A program made the position numbers and the translations under genes. The notes under the pieces were generated by a model. That model searched no databases. It was not told where the DNA came from and worked only from the letters and a program-made list of their open reading frames with translations. Shown here one piece after another: positions 8,284 through 16,722 of a stretch of DNA of 64,000 nucleotides. Origin of the DNA: JACCUZ01 sp038246575 (lineage in GTDB: Bacteria; Actinomycetota; Actinomycetes; JACCUZ01); the NCBI GenBank assembly GCA_038246575.1, contig JBBRVU010000005.1:1-64000 (forward strand). Reading direction: 5' to 3'. Position 1 is the stretch's first letter, and every line of letters starts with the position of its first letter.

Positions 8284-9162
8284 GTGTGGTATTACACCTT
8301 TTATGCCGGACTCATCGCGGTGAGCGGGGCGCTCCTGTTCCAGGTGATCAGGCTACTCGCATCCACGATGGTACACCGAACCGTGGCGGCGACCGCGGCC
8401 GGGACCGTGACGGTCCTGGGGCCAGGAAGTGAGCCGCCGTGGGCGGGGCGGCTGTCCACCTTGCTCAGCCGTGCCGGGCTGGTATTTCTCACGCTGGCGC
8501 TACTCTTCCGCGTGGTCGCCACCGGCCGACCGCCGTATTCGAACATGTGGGAGTATCTCGTCGCCTTTGGCTGGGGCACGCTGCTGTTCTACACGATGTT
8601 CGAGCGCCGTTACCGCCAGGCCGCCGTGGGCTCCGTCGCGCTCTTGCTCGTTGCGACGTTGCTGGTTGTACCCGAACTCGTCTTCAGCTCGCGCATCTCG
8701 CCGCTGGTGCCGGCCCTGCAGAACAACCGTCTACTGGCGATCCACGTCGCGCTAATGCTGCTGTCATACAGCGTGCTGAGCGTCGCCTTCGTGGCCGCCG
8801 TGCTGTACCTGGTGCAGGCGCCGCGTGGCCGGCTGGCGGGGATACCGTCGCTCGACACCCTCGACGAGCTCGGCTACCGGGCGGTGATGATCGGCTTCCC
8901 GATGCTGGCAGCCGGGATCGCGCTGGGCGCCTACTGGGGCGGCATCGCCTGGGGGCGCTACTGGGGCTGGGATCCGAAGGAGACCACGGCGCTCGTCACC
9001 TTGCTCGTCTTCGCCGGCTACCTCCATGCGCGCAGTCTGGGCGGCTGGCGCGGACGGCGGTCAGCCTGGCTGATCGTGGCCGGGTTCGCGATGATCGTCT
9101 TCAACATTTTCGTCGTCAACTTCTGGATCGCGGGCCTGCACTCCTACGCGAACCCCTCGTGA
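8284..9162 (+). CDS. ccsB: cytochrome c biogenesis protein CcsB/ResC
   Basis: 292 residues, GTG start with AGGAGG eight bases upstream. A multi-pass membrane protein carrying the heme-handling signature WGRYWGWDPKETTALV (about 224-239) of the CcsA/CcsB/CcmC family, with conserved histidines in flanking helices (for example H154). In System II it works with ResB to move heme across the membrane and attach it to CxxCH apocytochromes. First gene of a rightward operon with ResB, a TlpA/ResA thioredoxin and CcdA, which together form a complete System II set. Confidence 0.93.
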   Translation: MWYYTFYAGLIAVSGALLFQVIRLLASTMVHRTVAATAAGTVTVLGPGSEPPWAGRLSTLLSRAGLVFLTLALLFRVVATGRPPYSNMWEYLVAFGWGTLLFYTMFERRYRQAAVGSVALLLVATLLVVPELVFSSRISPLVPALQNNRLLAIHVALMLLSYSVLSVAFVAAVLYLVQAPRGRLAGIPSLDTLDELGYRAVMIGFPMLAAGIALGAYWGGIAWGRYWGWDPKETTALVTLLVFAGYLHARSLGGWRGRRSAWLIVAGFAMIVFNIFVVNFWIAGLHSYANPS

Positions 9163-9247
9163 CACGGGTGCAGGCGGTATCCCCCGCGTTCCGGCCCGCC
9201 CCCGTTGCTCCCCGGGCGGCCACTAACCGGCTTCGGTGGAGAGGTAC

Positions 9248-11002
9248 ATGGCACATGTTGACAGCCTGCGCGGTAGCCTGCACCGGGCACGGAGCTTCGA
9301 TCCCCTACACGCGCTCTGGCGCGCGCTCACCTCGGTGCGGGTCGCGATCTACCTGCTCGCCGCCGTGTCGCTGGCCGCGCTACTGGGGACGCTGATCCCG
9401 CAGGTCCCCATCCCGATGCGCGGCAACCCGGCGGCGGTCGCGGCGTGGGTCGAGTTCCAGAAGGGGGGGTTCGGCCCGTTCACCGCGCCGATGGAGCGGC
9501 TGGGGCTGTTCGATGTCTTTTCGACTGTCTGGTTCAATGCGCTGCTCGCGCTCCTGCTCGTGGCGGTCGCCGTCTGCACCGCCAACCGCGTTGCGCCCAC
9601 CTGGCGGTCGGTCGCCCGCCCCCAGACACGGGTGGCGGATGCCTATTTCCAGCGCGCTCGTCACCGCGCCCGGCGGGACGCGGCGGTAGACCCCGACGCG
9701 CTGGTCACGGCGCTGCGCCGCCGGCGGTACCACGTCCACCGCTTCAACGACGAGGAGACGGTCCGTCTCTACGCCGACCGCTTCCGGTGGACGCAGTTCG
9801 CCACGTTCGTGAGCCATCTGAGCCTGATCCTGCTACTCGCCGGCGGCCTGGTCACCAAGCTGTTCGGGTACGACGTGCAGCTCCTGGTCGCCGAGGGCCA
9901 GACGGCGCCGGTCTTCCCGGTCGCCAACGCGCGCCAGATCCAGATCGAGGTCAAGAAGTTCGTCGAGGGCCGCGACGACCAGGGCCGCATCACCGACTTC
10001 CGCAGCACCGTGGTGCTGAATGACCGGGGCGTCCCGGTGAAGGAGGGCGAGATCACGGTCAACGGGCCGCTGCGCTGGAACGGGTTCATCTTCCACCAGG
10101 CTGCCCGGCAGGTGAACGGCGCGGCGCTCGATGTGCGCGAGCGGAGCACCGGCAACCTCGTGTACCGCGAGACGCTCAACCTATACGCGGCCGCGCCGCG
10201 CCCGCGCCTCACGGTGCACGACGCGCGGGGGGCGACGCTGTTCGACGAGTGGCTGGTCCTGCCACTGTTCAACGAGGCGGGACCGACCGGCAAACCAACC
10301 GTGGTGATCCCGCACCCGGCCGACGGACGCCCACTGGCCGTCACACTGCGCGCCCTGGACCGGGTCTGGTGGATGGAGATTACCGAGCTGGGCAGTCGGC
10401 CCGGGATCTGGGCGGCGCTGTCGCCCGGCCAGTCGACGGAGGCCGGTGGGTTGACGTTCACCTACGCCGGCCTCGGCGAAACGGCGTGGGCGCAGGTGAC
10501 GGAGGTCCCCGGCGTGCAGGAGGGCGCCATCGCGATGATGGCGAGCGCCGGGGTGGCCGGGGTCCAGAACGCCGCGGCGCCACTGCGGCGCAGTGAGGGG
10601 ACCGACGATGGCACCCTCATCATCACGAACCCGCTGACCTGGGGGCCGGCCCTGCCTGACACGGCACTCGTGAGACTGCCGCGCGACACGCCCGTCGAGG
10701 TGGGCGACTACACGTACACGTTTGCCGGCCGGCGGGCGTTCAGCGGCATTGTCGCCCGCCGCGACCCGGGCACGGGGTTCATCTGGGTCGCCGTGACGTT
10801 GTTCATCGCCGCCGTGTGCGTCACCTTCTACTTCCCGCGACGGCGGCTGTGGGCCGTGGTCCGGCCGGACGCGACGCTCGTGGCAGGCGTGGCGGACCGC
10901 GGCAGCCGGTACGGGGACGAGTTGCAGCGCCTGCTCGACGGCCTGCCGGCCTCAGCAGGGCCGGCCGCCAGGCAGCCAGCGCGGGCGGGGAGCGCATCAT
11001 GA
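9248..11002 (+). CDS. resB: cytochrome c biogenesis protein ResB
   Basis: About 584 residues. ATG 9248 is preferred because GGAGAGG precedes it; a GTG at 9236 is in frame without a ribosome site. Three N-terminal membrane helices flank a conserved start (SVRVAIYLLAAVSLAALLGT), then a large extracytoplasmic domain (INGPLRWNGFIFHQ-like stretch) and a last helix near the C-terminus, as in ResB/Ccs1. ResB is the partner of CcsB in heme delivery. Its stop overlaps the start of the TlpA/ResA gene (ATGA), so the two are coupled. Confidence 0.92.
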   Translation: MAHVDSLRGSLHRARSFDPLHALWRALTSVRVAIYLLAAVSLAALLGTLIPQVPIPMRGNPAAVAAWVEFQKGGFGPFTAPMERLGLFDVFSTVWFNALLALLLVAVAVCTANRVAPTWRSVARPQTRVADAYFQRARHRARRDAAVDPDALVTALRRRRYHVHRFNDEETVRLYADRFRWTQFATFVSHLSLILLLAGGLVTKLFGYDVQLLVAEGQTAPVFPVANARQIQIEVKKFVEGRDDQGRITDFRSTVVLNDRGVPVKEGEITVNGPLRWNGFIFHQAARQVNGAALDVRERSTGNLVYRETLNLYAAAPRPRLTVHDARGATLFDEWLVLPLFNEAGPTGKPTVVIPHPADGRPLAVTLRALDRVWWMEITELGSRPGIWAALSPGQSTEAGGLTFTYAGLGETAWAQVTEVPGVQEGAIAMMASAGVAGVQNAAAPLRRSEGTDDGTLIITNPLTWGPALPDTALVRLPRDTPVEVGDYTYTFAGRRAFSGIVARRDPGTGFIWVAVTLFIAAVCVTFYFPRRRLWAVVRPDATLVAGVADRGSRYGDELQRLLDGLPASAGPAARQPARAGSAS

Positions 11003-11742
11003 TCGGACAGGTCGATACGGCACCCGATGATCCGACCCCCGACATGCCTGGCGAAGGCGTCGGCACGCCGAATGATGGGGATCGCGAAGCCCACCGAGCA
11101 GTTGCGCCCTCCGCGGCGGTGTTCGCGCACGGGCCAGCGCGGCGCCGGATCGCCGTCGCCTTCGTCGCCGTGGCGCTAATCAGCGGTGCTATCTGGGCGC
11201 TGCAGTCCGGTGCGCTGCCCCTGCCGGGTCGGGCCAGCGGCACGGCGGGTGAGGGCTTCGTGACGTTCGGCTCGCAGGGTATCAAGCTGGGCGCGGCGGG
11301 CAGCGCGGCGCCGAAGATCGGCGAGCCGGCGCCCGAGTTCACCTTACTCGACACGAACGGCAATGTGGTTCGCCTGAGTAACTTCCGCGGCAAGACCGTG
11401 GTGGTGAATTTCTGGGCGACGTGGTGCTCGCCTTGCCGCCAGGAGTTCCCCGAGCTGGTGCGGACCTACGACCGGCAGGCGGGCCGCGGACTGGTGGTGC
11501 TCGGCGTCGACCTGCAGGAAGGACCAAAGGTCGTGCGGGAGTTCGCGGACGAGTTCAGCGCGCGGTTCCCGATCGTCATCGACGCGAAGGGCGACGTGGC
11601 GAAGCAGTACCGACTGCTCGGCCTGCCGACGACCATGTTCATCGACACCGCGGGTGTGATCCGCGGCCAGCATGTGGGCGTGCTCACCAGTCAGATCCTC
11701 ACGAAGAAGCTGGCCGAGGCCGACTTCACGGAGGCGCGTTAG
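10999..11742 (+). CDS. TlpA/ResA-type thiol-disulfide oxidoreductase
   Basis: 247 residues from ATG 10999, which overlaps the ResB stop. An acidic cytoplasmic N-terminus of about 50 residues precedes one membrane helix (51-70), then an exported thioredoxin domain with the active site NFWATWCSPCRQEF (C143, C146) and the cis-proline region LGLPTTMFID. ResA-like proteins reduce the CxxCH cysteines of apocytochrome c before heme attachment. Electrons would come from CcdA, encoded next. The long N-terminal tail is unusual for ResA. Confidence 0.92.
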   Translation: MIGQVDTAPDDPTPDMPGEGVGTPNDGDREAHRAVAPSAAVFAHGPARRRIAVAFVAVALISGAIWALQSGALPLPGRASGTAGEGFVTFGSQGIKLGAAGSAAPKIGEPAPEFTLLDTNGNVVRLSNFRGKTVVVNFWATWCSPCRQEFPELVRTYDRQAGRGLVVLGVDLQEGPKVVREFADEFSARFPIVIDAKGDVAKQYRLLGLPTTMFIDTAGVIRGQHVGVLTSQILTKKLAEADFTEAR

Positions 11743-11882
11743 TGGCGATCGCCGGCAAGCATGGGGAGTGCTCATGCTCGCCGGGGCACCACCATCATAC
11801 CCCCGTCTCCGTTTCACTGATCGGTGAGGCGGCGCCCCGGCCGGTCAGGGGGCAGGGGTGGGGTAGATTCACGGGAGAGCCG

Positions 11883-12608
11883 ATGGAGATCGGTGGAGTC
11901 AACGTCTTGATCGCGTTCCTGGCCGGGCTCGTGTCTTGCGTGTCGCCCTGCGTGCTGCCACTGGCGCCGATCTACGCGGCTAGCCTCACCGGCGGCGCGA
12001 CGGCGACGGCGACGGTCGACCGCCGCGCCCCGCTCCTGCTAGGTGCGGCGTTCATGGCCGGGTTCACCCTGCTGTTCGTCGCGCTCGGCGTCTCGGTCGG
12101 CCTCGCCGGGTACGTGCTGCAGGACCGGCTGCCGCTGCTCCAGAAGGCGGGAGGGCTGTTCCTCATCGTGCTGGGCCTGCACATGAGCCGCATTGTCGAG
12201 ATCCCGGCGTTGTACCGCGGCTTCACCCCGGACTGGGAGCGGCGGGTGGTGAACGCCTATCTGCGGTCGTTCCTCACCGGGGGCTTCATCGCCGCCGGCT
12301 GGCTACCGTGCATCGGCCCCACGCTGGGCGCGATCCTCACGCTCGCGGTCGCCGCGGGCACGGCGACGCAGGGCGGGGTGCTGCTGCTCGTGTACGCGCT
12401 GGGGCTGGCCGTGCCGTTCGTCGCGTTCGGCGCCACCCTCGCCCGCGTGCCGGGCATGCTGGACTGGATGAAGCGCCGTCATGGCCCCATCACCTTCGCC
12501 GCTGGCCTGGTGATGGTAGTGATGGGCATCCTGCTATTCACCGGCACGATGCAGCAGCTGAACGCCTACTTCGGGTTCTCGAGTTCCGGTCTCGGGGCCA
12601 GGATCTGA
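11883..12608 (+). CDS. ccdA: cytochrome c biogenesis protein CcdA
   Basis: 241 residues from ATG 11883, with GGGAGAG just upstream. Six membrane helices; the redox cysteines are in LVSCVSPCVLPLAPIY (C19 and C23, helix 1) and AAGWLPCIGPTLGA (helix 4), the CcdA/DsbD transmembrane signature. It passes reducing power from cytoplasmic thioredoxin to the exported TlpA/ResA protein encoded 140 bases upstream. Last gene of the cytochrome c maturation operon; it converges on doxX across a strong hairpin. Confidence 0.93.
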   Translation: MEIGGVNVLIAFLAGLVSCVSPCVLPLAPIYAASLTGGATATATVDRRAPLLLGAAFMAGFTLLFVALGVSVGLAGYVLQDRLPLLQKAGGLFLIVLGLHMSRIVEIPALYRGFTPDWERRVVNAYLRSFLTGGFIAAGWLPCIGPTLGAILTLAVAAGTATQGGVLLLVYALGLAVPFVAFGATLARVPGMLDWMKRRHGPITFAAGLVMVVMGILLFTGTMQQLNAYFGFSSSGLGARI

Positions 12609-12695
12609 TACCGTGCTGATGCTTGCCTGCGCCAACCTGGCGCTCGCCGCCGCCACCGAGGAGCGCACCCGGGTGTTCGAGCTGCCCTCGGCCAC

Positions 12696-12782
12696 AAGGG
12701 AGCGGCGGCGCGGGCCGACCCGCATCGGTACGCGGAAGGGGTACCGCGTACCGCGTCTGAGTCGCAAGGGAGCGGCAGCGCG
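12696..12782. repeat. hairpin flanked by direct repeats between ccdA and doxX
   Basis: A perfect 10-bp inverted repeat (CGGTACGCGG at 12726-12735, CCGCGTACCG at 12744-12753, 8-base loop) lies between two 17-base direct repeats AAGGGAGCGGC(G/A)GCGCG at 12696-12712 and 12766-12782. Being between converging genes it could act as a bidirectional terminator, though no T-tract follows. Confidence 0.6.
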
Positions 12783-12821
12783 TGCGGTTCGCACCGCATC
12801 CGCGTCCTCTCCCCCAGAGCA

Positions 12822-13607
12822 TCAGGTCCGTCGCCCCGCCGTCACGCTTGGCCGTGGCCCCGGTACACGCCCCTCTTCCTGCCGGCCGATGCCGAGCAGC
12901 GGCAACAGGAATCGGTCGAGGCCCCACCAGCCGGCGACGCGCCAGCCGTAGATGATGACCGCCCCCAGGATGATCAGCGTGGGATTGGTGCTGGCGCTGC
13001 CCGCGTAGACGAAGCTAAAGTTCATCAGCATCCCGAACACCGCCGCGATCGCGGTGAGACCGCCGACGAGCAGGCCGATGCCGATCAACAGTTCGCCGAT
13101 CGCGACCAGCTTGGCGAACCACGTATACCACTCGTTGTCCAGCATGAACTGGATGAAGGAACGGTAGGCGGGATAGCTGATGGGCGGGCGGCCTTGCGCC
13201 GGAACCTGGACGGCGCGCTGCCAATACGCTTGCAGCGCCGCCCCCGTATCCATCCAGGCCGGGCTATCGAGCTTCTCTCGCGCCGCGTTGATCCACTCGT
13301 AGCCCAGGAACAGGCGGATGCCCAGGTAGAACGGCGCGGCATCGGTGGCCCGGCGCAAAAAGCGCGCCACTTTCCATTCGGGCGCGCCCGCGATCTCATC
13401 GGCCGATGCCGTGTCCGGCCCTGGCCGGTAGAAGGCCTGGAGGACCGCCAGCACCGCGACGAACAGGGCGATGCCGGCGAGGAAGGAGAGGAACGCCGTG
13501 CGGGCGCTGCTCTCCGGATGGGCCGCCAGATACAGCAGGTACGCGCCCACGAGGGCGGCAATCAAGGCGCCGGTCCGCCGGATCCGTGCATCGTTGAGAA
13601 CGCTCAT
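12822..13607 (-). CDS. DoxX/TQO-small-subunit family membrane protein
   Basis: 261 residues with about six membrane helices. The segment LGIRLFLGYEWINAAREKL followed later by KLVAIGELLIGIGLLVGGLTAIAAVFGMLMNFSF matches the DoxX/DoxD family (thiosulfate:quinone oxidoreductase small subunit and relatives); many members are linked to quinone or thiol stress rather than thiosulfate oxidation. No DoxA partner is nearby, so substrate is open. A four-repeat CTCAG-type array lies 129 bases upstream, grouping it with the copper and redox genes further right. Confidence 0.8.
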   Translation of the reverse strand: MSVLNDARIRRTGALIAALVGAYLLYLAAHPESSARTAFLSFLAGIALFVAVLAVLQAFYRPGPDTASADEIAGAPEWKVARFLRRATDAAPFYLGIRLFLGYEWINAAREKLDSPAWMDTGAALQAYWQRAVQVPAQGRPPISYPAYRSFIQFMLDNEWYTWFAKLVAIGELLIGIGLLVGGLTAIAAVFGMLMNFSFVYAGSASTNPTLIILGAVIIYGWRVAGWWGLDRFLLPLLGIGRQEEGRVPGPRPSVTAGRRT

Positions 13608-13735
13608 CGTACGCCTCCATGTCTCCCGACCCGGACCACGGCGATAGCCATGTCGGTCGGGCGCTCACGATCGTGGTGGGATCAGGCCGATCCGGAATTG
13701 CCGGCCCGCCACACCGCTAACCGTAGGCCGCCATC

Positions 13736-13773
13736 CTGAAGGCTCGCTGAGGCGGCGCCGTGGATTCGCTGAG
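13736..13773 (-). promoter_or_regulatory. 11-bp phased CTCAG array upstream of doxX
   Basis: Reading toward doxX on the minus strand: CTCAG (13773-13769), CACGG, CTCAG, TTCAG (13740-13736), each start exactly 11 bp from the next. The rest of the gap 13608-13929 holds no gene. Confidence 0.7.
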
Positions 13774-13929
13774 CGCAACCGTTAACCACGCCGCGTTCCT
13801 CGGGGTCCACGCTCGAGTTATTCACCGGACAGCGGCCCGGATCACCCGGCGGGCCCGGAAGGCTCCCCCAGTGCCTGGGAAGGTGGGAGAGGGACCGCGG
13901 GCGCACGGCGGTGGATTGAGCTTGAGACG

Positions 13930-14391
13930 TCATCCGGTTTGGCCGTGATGCCCCTGCGGCCCGTGGTGCTCCTCAGCCGTGGTGGGATGGACCGGACGGC
14001 CGTGGCTGGCGATCCGCTCGCCGTGGGCCGGACCCACGGTTTCGAGGGTGATGCGCGCGGGTCGGGTCTGTCCGGAGAGCGGCAAGGCAACGACCAGCAC
14101 GCCGTTGCTGTAGGTCGCGTTCGCCAGCCTGGCGTCTACTTTGTTCGGCAGCTCGATTCGGCGGTGGTAGGGACCGGGGTTCCACTCGTCGAGCAGGACT
14201 TCATGCTCAGCCTCGTGCCGGCCTTTGAACTGGGCACGCATGAGCGCATGGAGGTTAAGCTGACCGTCGGCGGTGACCTCGACGACGATGTCCTCCGGCT
14301 CCATGCCCGCCATCGGCGCTGCGACCACCAGGCGGTTCGAGCCGCGGTACATCTTCACCGGGATGTGCTCCGACGCGAAGGGCTCATGCAT
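13930..14391 (-). CDS. Hsp20/alpha-crystallin small heat shock protein
   Basis: 153 residues from ATG 14391, chosen because AAGGAG precedes it by seven bases; the frame is open a little further 5'. The alpha-crystallin domain starts PVKMYRGSNRLVVAAPMAGM and includes PEDIVVEV, RRIELPNKVD and the edge strand YSNGVLVVALPL. The C-terminal tail is rich in His, Gly and Gln. It acts as an ATP-independent holdase for unfolding proteins. A truncated second copy of its N-terminal half lies at 49249-49494. A palindrome about 70 bases upstream may be regulatory. Confidence 0.9.
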   Translation of the reverse strand: MHEPFASEHIPVKMYRGSNRLVVAAPMAGMEPEDIVVEVTADGQLNLHALMRAQFKGRHEAEHEVLLDEWNPGPYHRRIELPNKVDARLANATYSNGVLVVALPLSGQTRPARITLETVGPAHGERIASHGRPVHPTTAEEHHGPQGHHGQTG

Positions 14392-14461
14392 CTTCAACTC
14401 CTTTGCTCGTTCGTGAGCCATGCTCCTCATCCTCTCGCCTGACCAACCGTTCGCGTGTGGT

Positions 14462-14479
14462 TTGAGCTGATTCGCTCAA
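14462..14479. promoter_or_regulatory. inverted repeat upstream of hsp20
   Basis: TTGAGC-TGATTC-GCTCAA, perfect 6-bp arms and 6-base spacer, 71 bases before the hsp20 ATG. It is not the CIRCE element. The rest of the gap 14392-14688 shows no gene. Confidence 0.35.
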
Positions 14480-14688
14480 CGTATTACCTGACGACTCCTT
14501 AGCCTGACAAGGTGCCCACCAAAGCCGCCATTCGTCGCGCACCATGAAGGGCTAAGTACGAGCTTGAAAGTTCGCGAATGGGTCACAGGCATCTTCGCGG
14601 TCGAGCGTCAGGTTCAGGATGCCTGGCGTGGCCTGCGAGAACTTACATGCTCCTACTTAGCGGAAAGGACGGGGTCTGGGGGGGCGCC

Positions 14689-15438
14689 TCACCGCCAGTA
14701 CGTCGGTCGGCCGTAATGGTCGTACAGGCGCTGCTCGTAGGCCTGAGTGACTGGCACGCTTGGGTCCCACTGCGGGCTGTCCTTCACGGCTTCCTTGAGC
14801 AGGTCAACGGAGACCTTCTGCTCGGCCCAACTGACACCGGCAATCCACGTCGGTGCGATGAGCACCTTCTTGCCGAACCACCAGTTGCTGGTGTCCACCA
14901 CCATGTAGCGGATCTGCCAGGTTTCATCGTCGACGAGGAAGTCCTCGACGTGTCCGATCTCCTCGTCGGTCGCCTGGATGTGATAGCCGATCACTTCATC
15001 GCTGCTGCGCAGGTGCAGATCACCACGTTCCTGCTCGGCGACGGCGGTCCGGTCCGTGGGCGCTGCGGTGGCCAGGGCGCCCGGATACGTCCAGCCGGCC
15101 CAGCCATACATGCCGTCCCAGTAATACGGCCAACTGTAGTAGTTGTAGTACTCAACTTCGTGCTGGCGCGAGACCGGCTTATCGAGATCGATGGCCGGAC
15201 TCCCTTCTATCTGGTCCTTCGTCAGATTCACCGCCAGCTCGTGCCGGAGCCACTCCGCCCGTCCGATAGCAATGGGAGAGATGAGTACGCGTCTCCCCCC
15301 CAGCCACCCGCCGGTGTCGACTACGAGATAGCGGACGGTCCAGTGCTCATCGTCGAAATAGAAGGTGAGTACACTCCCGATTTCGCCGTCCGTGGCAGCA
15401 ATCGTATAGCCCTTCATCTCGTTCATGCTTCGCAACAT
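14689..15438 (-). CDS. tandem PRC-barrel domain protein
   Basis: 249 residues made of two related halves. Half one (about 1-60) reads LRSMNEMKGYTIAATDGEIG, then FYFDDEHWTVRYLVVDT; half two (about 112-180) reads LRSSDEVIGYHIQATDEEIG, then FLVDDETWQIRYMVVDT. This is the PRC-barrel repeat found in RimM, photosynthetic reaction centre subunit H and many stress-associated small proteins. An aromatic linker (YYNYYSWPYYWDGMYGWAGW region) separates them. No enzyme motif. Next to Hsp20 and a second PRC-barrel gene, it probably belongs to a general stress set. Confidence 0.85.
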   Translation of the reverse strand: MLRSMNEMKGYTIAATDGEIGSVLTFYFDDEHWTVRYLVVDTGGWLGGRRVLISPIAIGRAEWLRHELAVNLTKDQIEGSPAIDLDKPVSRQHEVEYYNYYSWPYYWDGMYGWAGWTYPGALATAAPTDRTAVAEQERGDLHLRSSDEVIGYHIQATDEEIGHVEDFLVDDETWQIRYMVVDTSNWWFGKKVLIAPTWIAGVSWAEQKVSVDLLKEAVKDSPQWDPSVPVTQAYEQRLYDHYGRPTYWR

Positions 15439-15598
15439 TGTCTCTGTCTCCTTCGGGCCCGCTTACCATAGCTCCGTGAGGCCTGTCGCATTCCGCCACG
15501 ACGGAAACGTGACGCCGTCGTAACCTACTCACTCGCCACAGGATGGCGATGGTCCCGCTGCTCATGAGCAGCGCCGACAACACCGTAATGCTGACCAT
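15347..15598 (-). CDS. possible small membrane protein overlapping PRC gene
   Basis: 83 residues from ATG 15598, preceded by a strong TAGGAGGAGG ribosome site. The first 22 residues form a hydrophobic helix (MVSITVLSALLMSSGTIAIL), followed by an Arg-rich stretch. The 3' part overlaps the start of the tandem PRC-barrel gene by 92 bases in another frame and looks random, so only the N-terminal part is credible. Possibly a small anchored peptide, or a frameshifted remnant. Confidence 0.35.
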   Translation of the reverse strand: MVSITVLSALLMSSGTIAILWRVSRLRRRHVSVVAECDRPHGAMVSGPEGDRDNVAKHERDEGLYDCCHGRRNRECTHLLFRR

Positions 15599-15775
15599 TT
15601 TGCGACCACCTCCTCCTACCAGGCCGTGACGGCGCTGGCACCAGCCACTCTCGCAATTGCCGCGTGCAGCGCTGAATCAGGGAATCGGCAGGCGGCTACG
15701 CAGCGCCCTGCTGTATCGACGACATCGGGAAGGTGCTCCTCGCCGTGCTGCCTACCTGGTTGTCGCATGAGTCGT

Positions 15776-16615
15776 CTACTCGGGTGCGGTGCCAGCGTCA
15801 ATGGCGCGTGCATGGTCGCGTTCAGTGCGTTGCGCATCGAGTTCTGCCACCATGTGCTGGCGCGTCCTGCGCGCGGTCTCCGCCGCGTCTGCCGCGTCCA
15901 ATTCGGTCCGGTCAATCGCCTGCGACAGGCCGGCTGCTCTGGCCTGATCTTCGGCCAGTCCTGGCTCAGACAGGCTCTCGATCTGTGATTTGTCGGCCGT
16001 GAGTACAATCCCTTTATCACTTAGCTCCCCCACCCAGCTCAGCGGTAGCTCCGTCTCGGTATGGAACAGATGCCCTGTACGCATGACCAGCCGTGTTGGC
16101 TCCCCACCTTCTGCCTTCCAGGTCAGTTCGTGGACCTCACCGACCTGCTCGCCGTCGCGGTCCACAATGGGCGTCCCGGATGAGATCGTCGGCCGCTGCA
16201 TCGCGTCGGGCGAGATCTGCTCGCCACCTGGATAGCCGAGCGGTTTGCCGACGAAACCACCCCCCACATCTGCACCACCCACCAATGCCGTGTCGAGCAG
16301 GTATTGCTCGGTGGCGAAACCCGGCGGACCCAGGTAGCTCGGATCGGGGGCGTGGAAGTGGGCGTCCGTGAACCCCTCCATCGTCGCGAAGCGCTGCTCG
16401 TCGAGCGTGACGTGGACGGTGCCGTCCGCGTCGACCCGGTCGACGTAGCTCAGCGGCACCATGCGCTCGGTGCCGAAGGCGAAGCCATGCGTGACGACCA
16501 GGTCTGTCACGGTGTCGGTCTGGGCGTCGATGATCGCCCGGTGGATCTCGCCGAGTTTGCCATCGGTGCCCATGACCGTCGCTCCGAAGCGAAGGTCGCT
16601 GCTGTACTCTGTCAT
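15776..16615 (-). CDS. PRC-barrel domain protein
   Basis: 279 residues. An N-terminal PRC barrel (FGATVMGTDGKLGEIHRAII, then TDTVTDLVVTHGFAFGTERMVPLSYV) and a second barrel near residues 140-205 (TPIVDRDGEQVGEVHELTW, then RLVMRTGHLF) are joined by a Gly/Pro-rich linker. The C-terminal 60 residues are a charged helical segment rich in Ala, Glu, Arg, probably a coiled coil. No catalytic motif. It lies 337 bases upstream of the tandem PRC-barrel gene on the same strand; the gap holds only the small candidate membrane peptide. Confidence 0.8.
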   Translation of the reverse strand: MTEYSSDLRFGATVMGTDGKLGEIHRAIIDAQTDTVTDLVVTHGFAFGTERMVPLSYVDRVDADGTVHVTLDEQRFATMEGFTDAHFHAPDPSYLGPPGFATEQYLLDTALVGGADVGGGFVGKPLGYPGGEQISPDAMQRPTISSGTPIVDRDGEQVGEVHELTWKAEGGEPTRLVMRTGHLFHTETELPLSWVGELSDKGIVLTADKSQIESLSEPGLAEDQARAAGLSQAIDRTELDAADAAETARRTRQHMVAELDAQRTERDHARAIDAGTAPE

Positions 16616-16722
16616 CTTCGTCTCCCTCTTGCTGTTCCGTGTGGCCGGTCGGGCGCAGTTGGCGTCCCGTGCGAGTTTCAGATAGCTACCGCTCTAACCG
16701 TGGGGCCGCTGCCCCAGTGATG

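Noticed and set aside
14462..14479. possible CIRCE heat-shock element before hsp20
   Set aside because: Arms TTGAGC/GCTCAA with a 6-base spacer do not match TTAGCACTC-N9-GAGTGCTAA; kept only as an unnamed palindrome.
14488..14508. CTGAC repeats before hsp20 as a further array
   Set aside because: The two copies are 16 bp apart, not 11, and the pentamer differs, so it does not fit the phased element.
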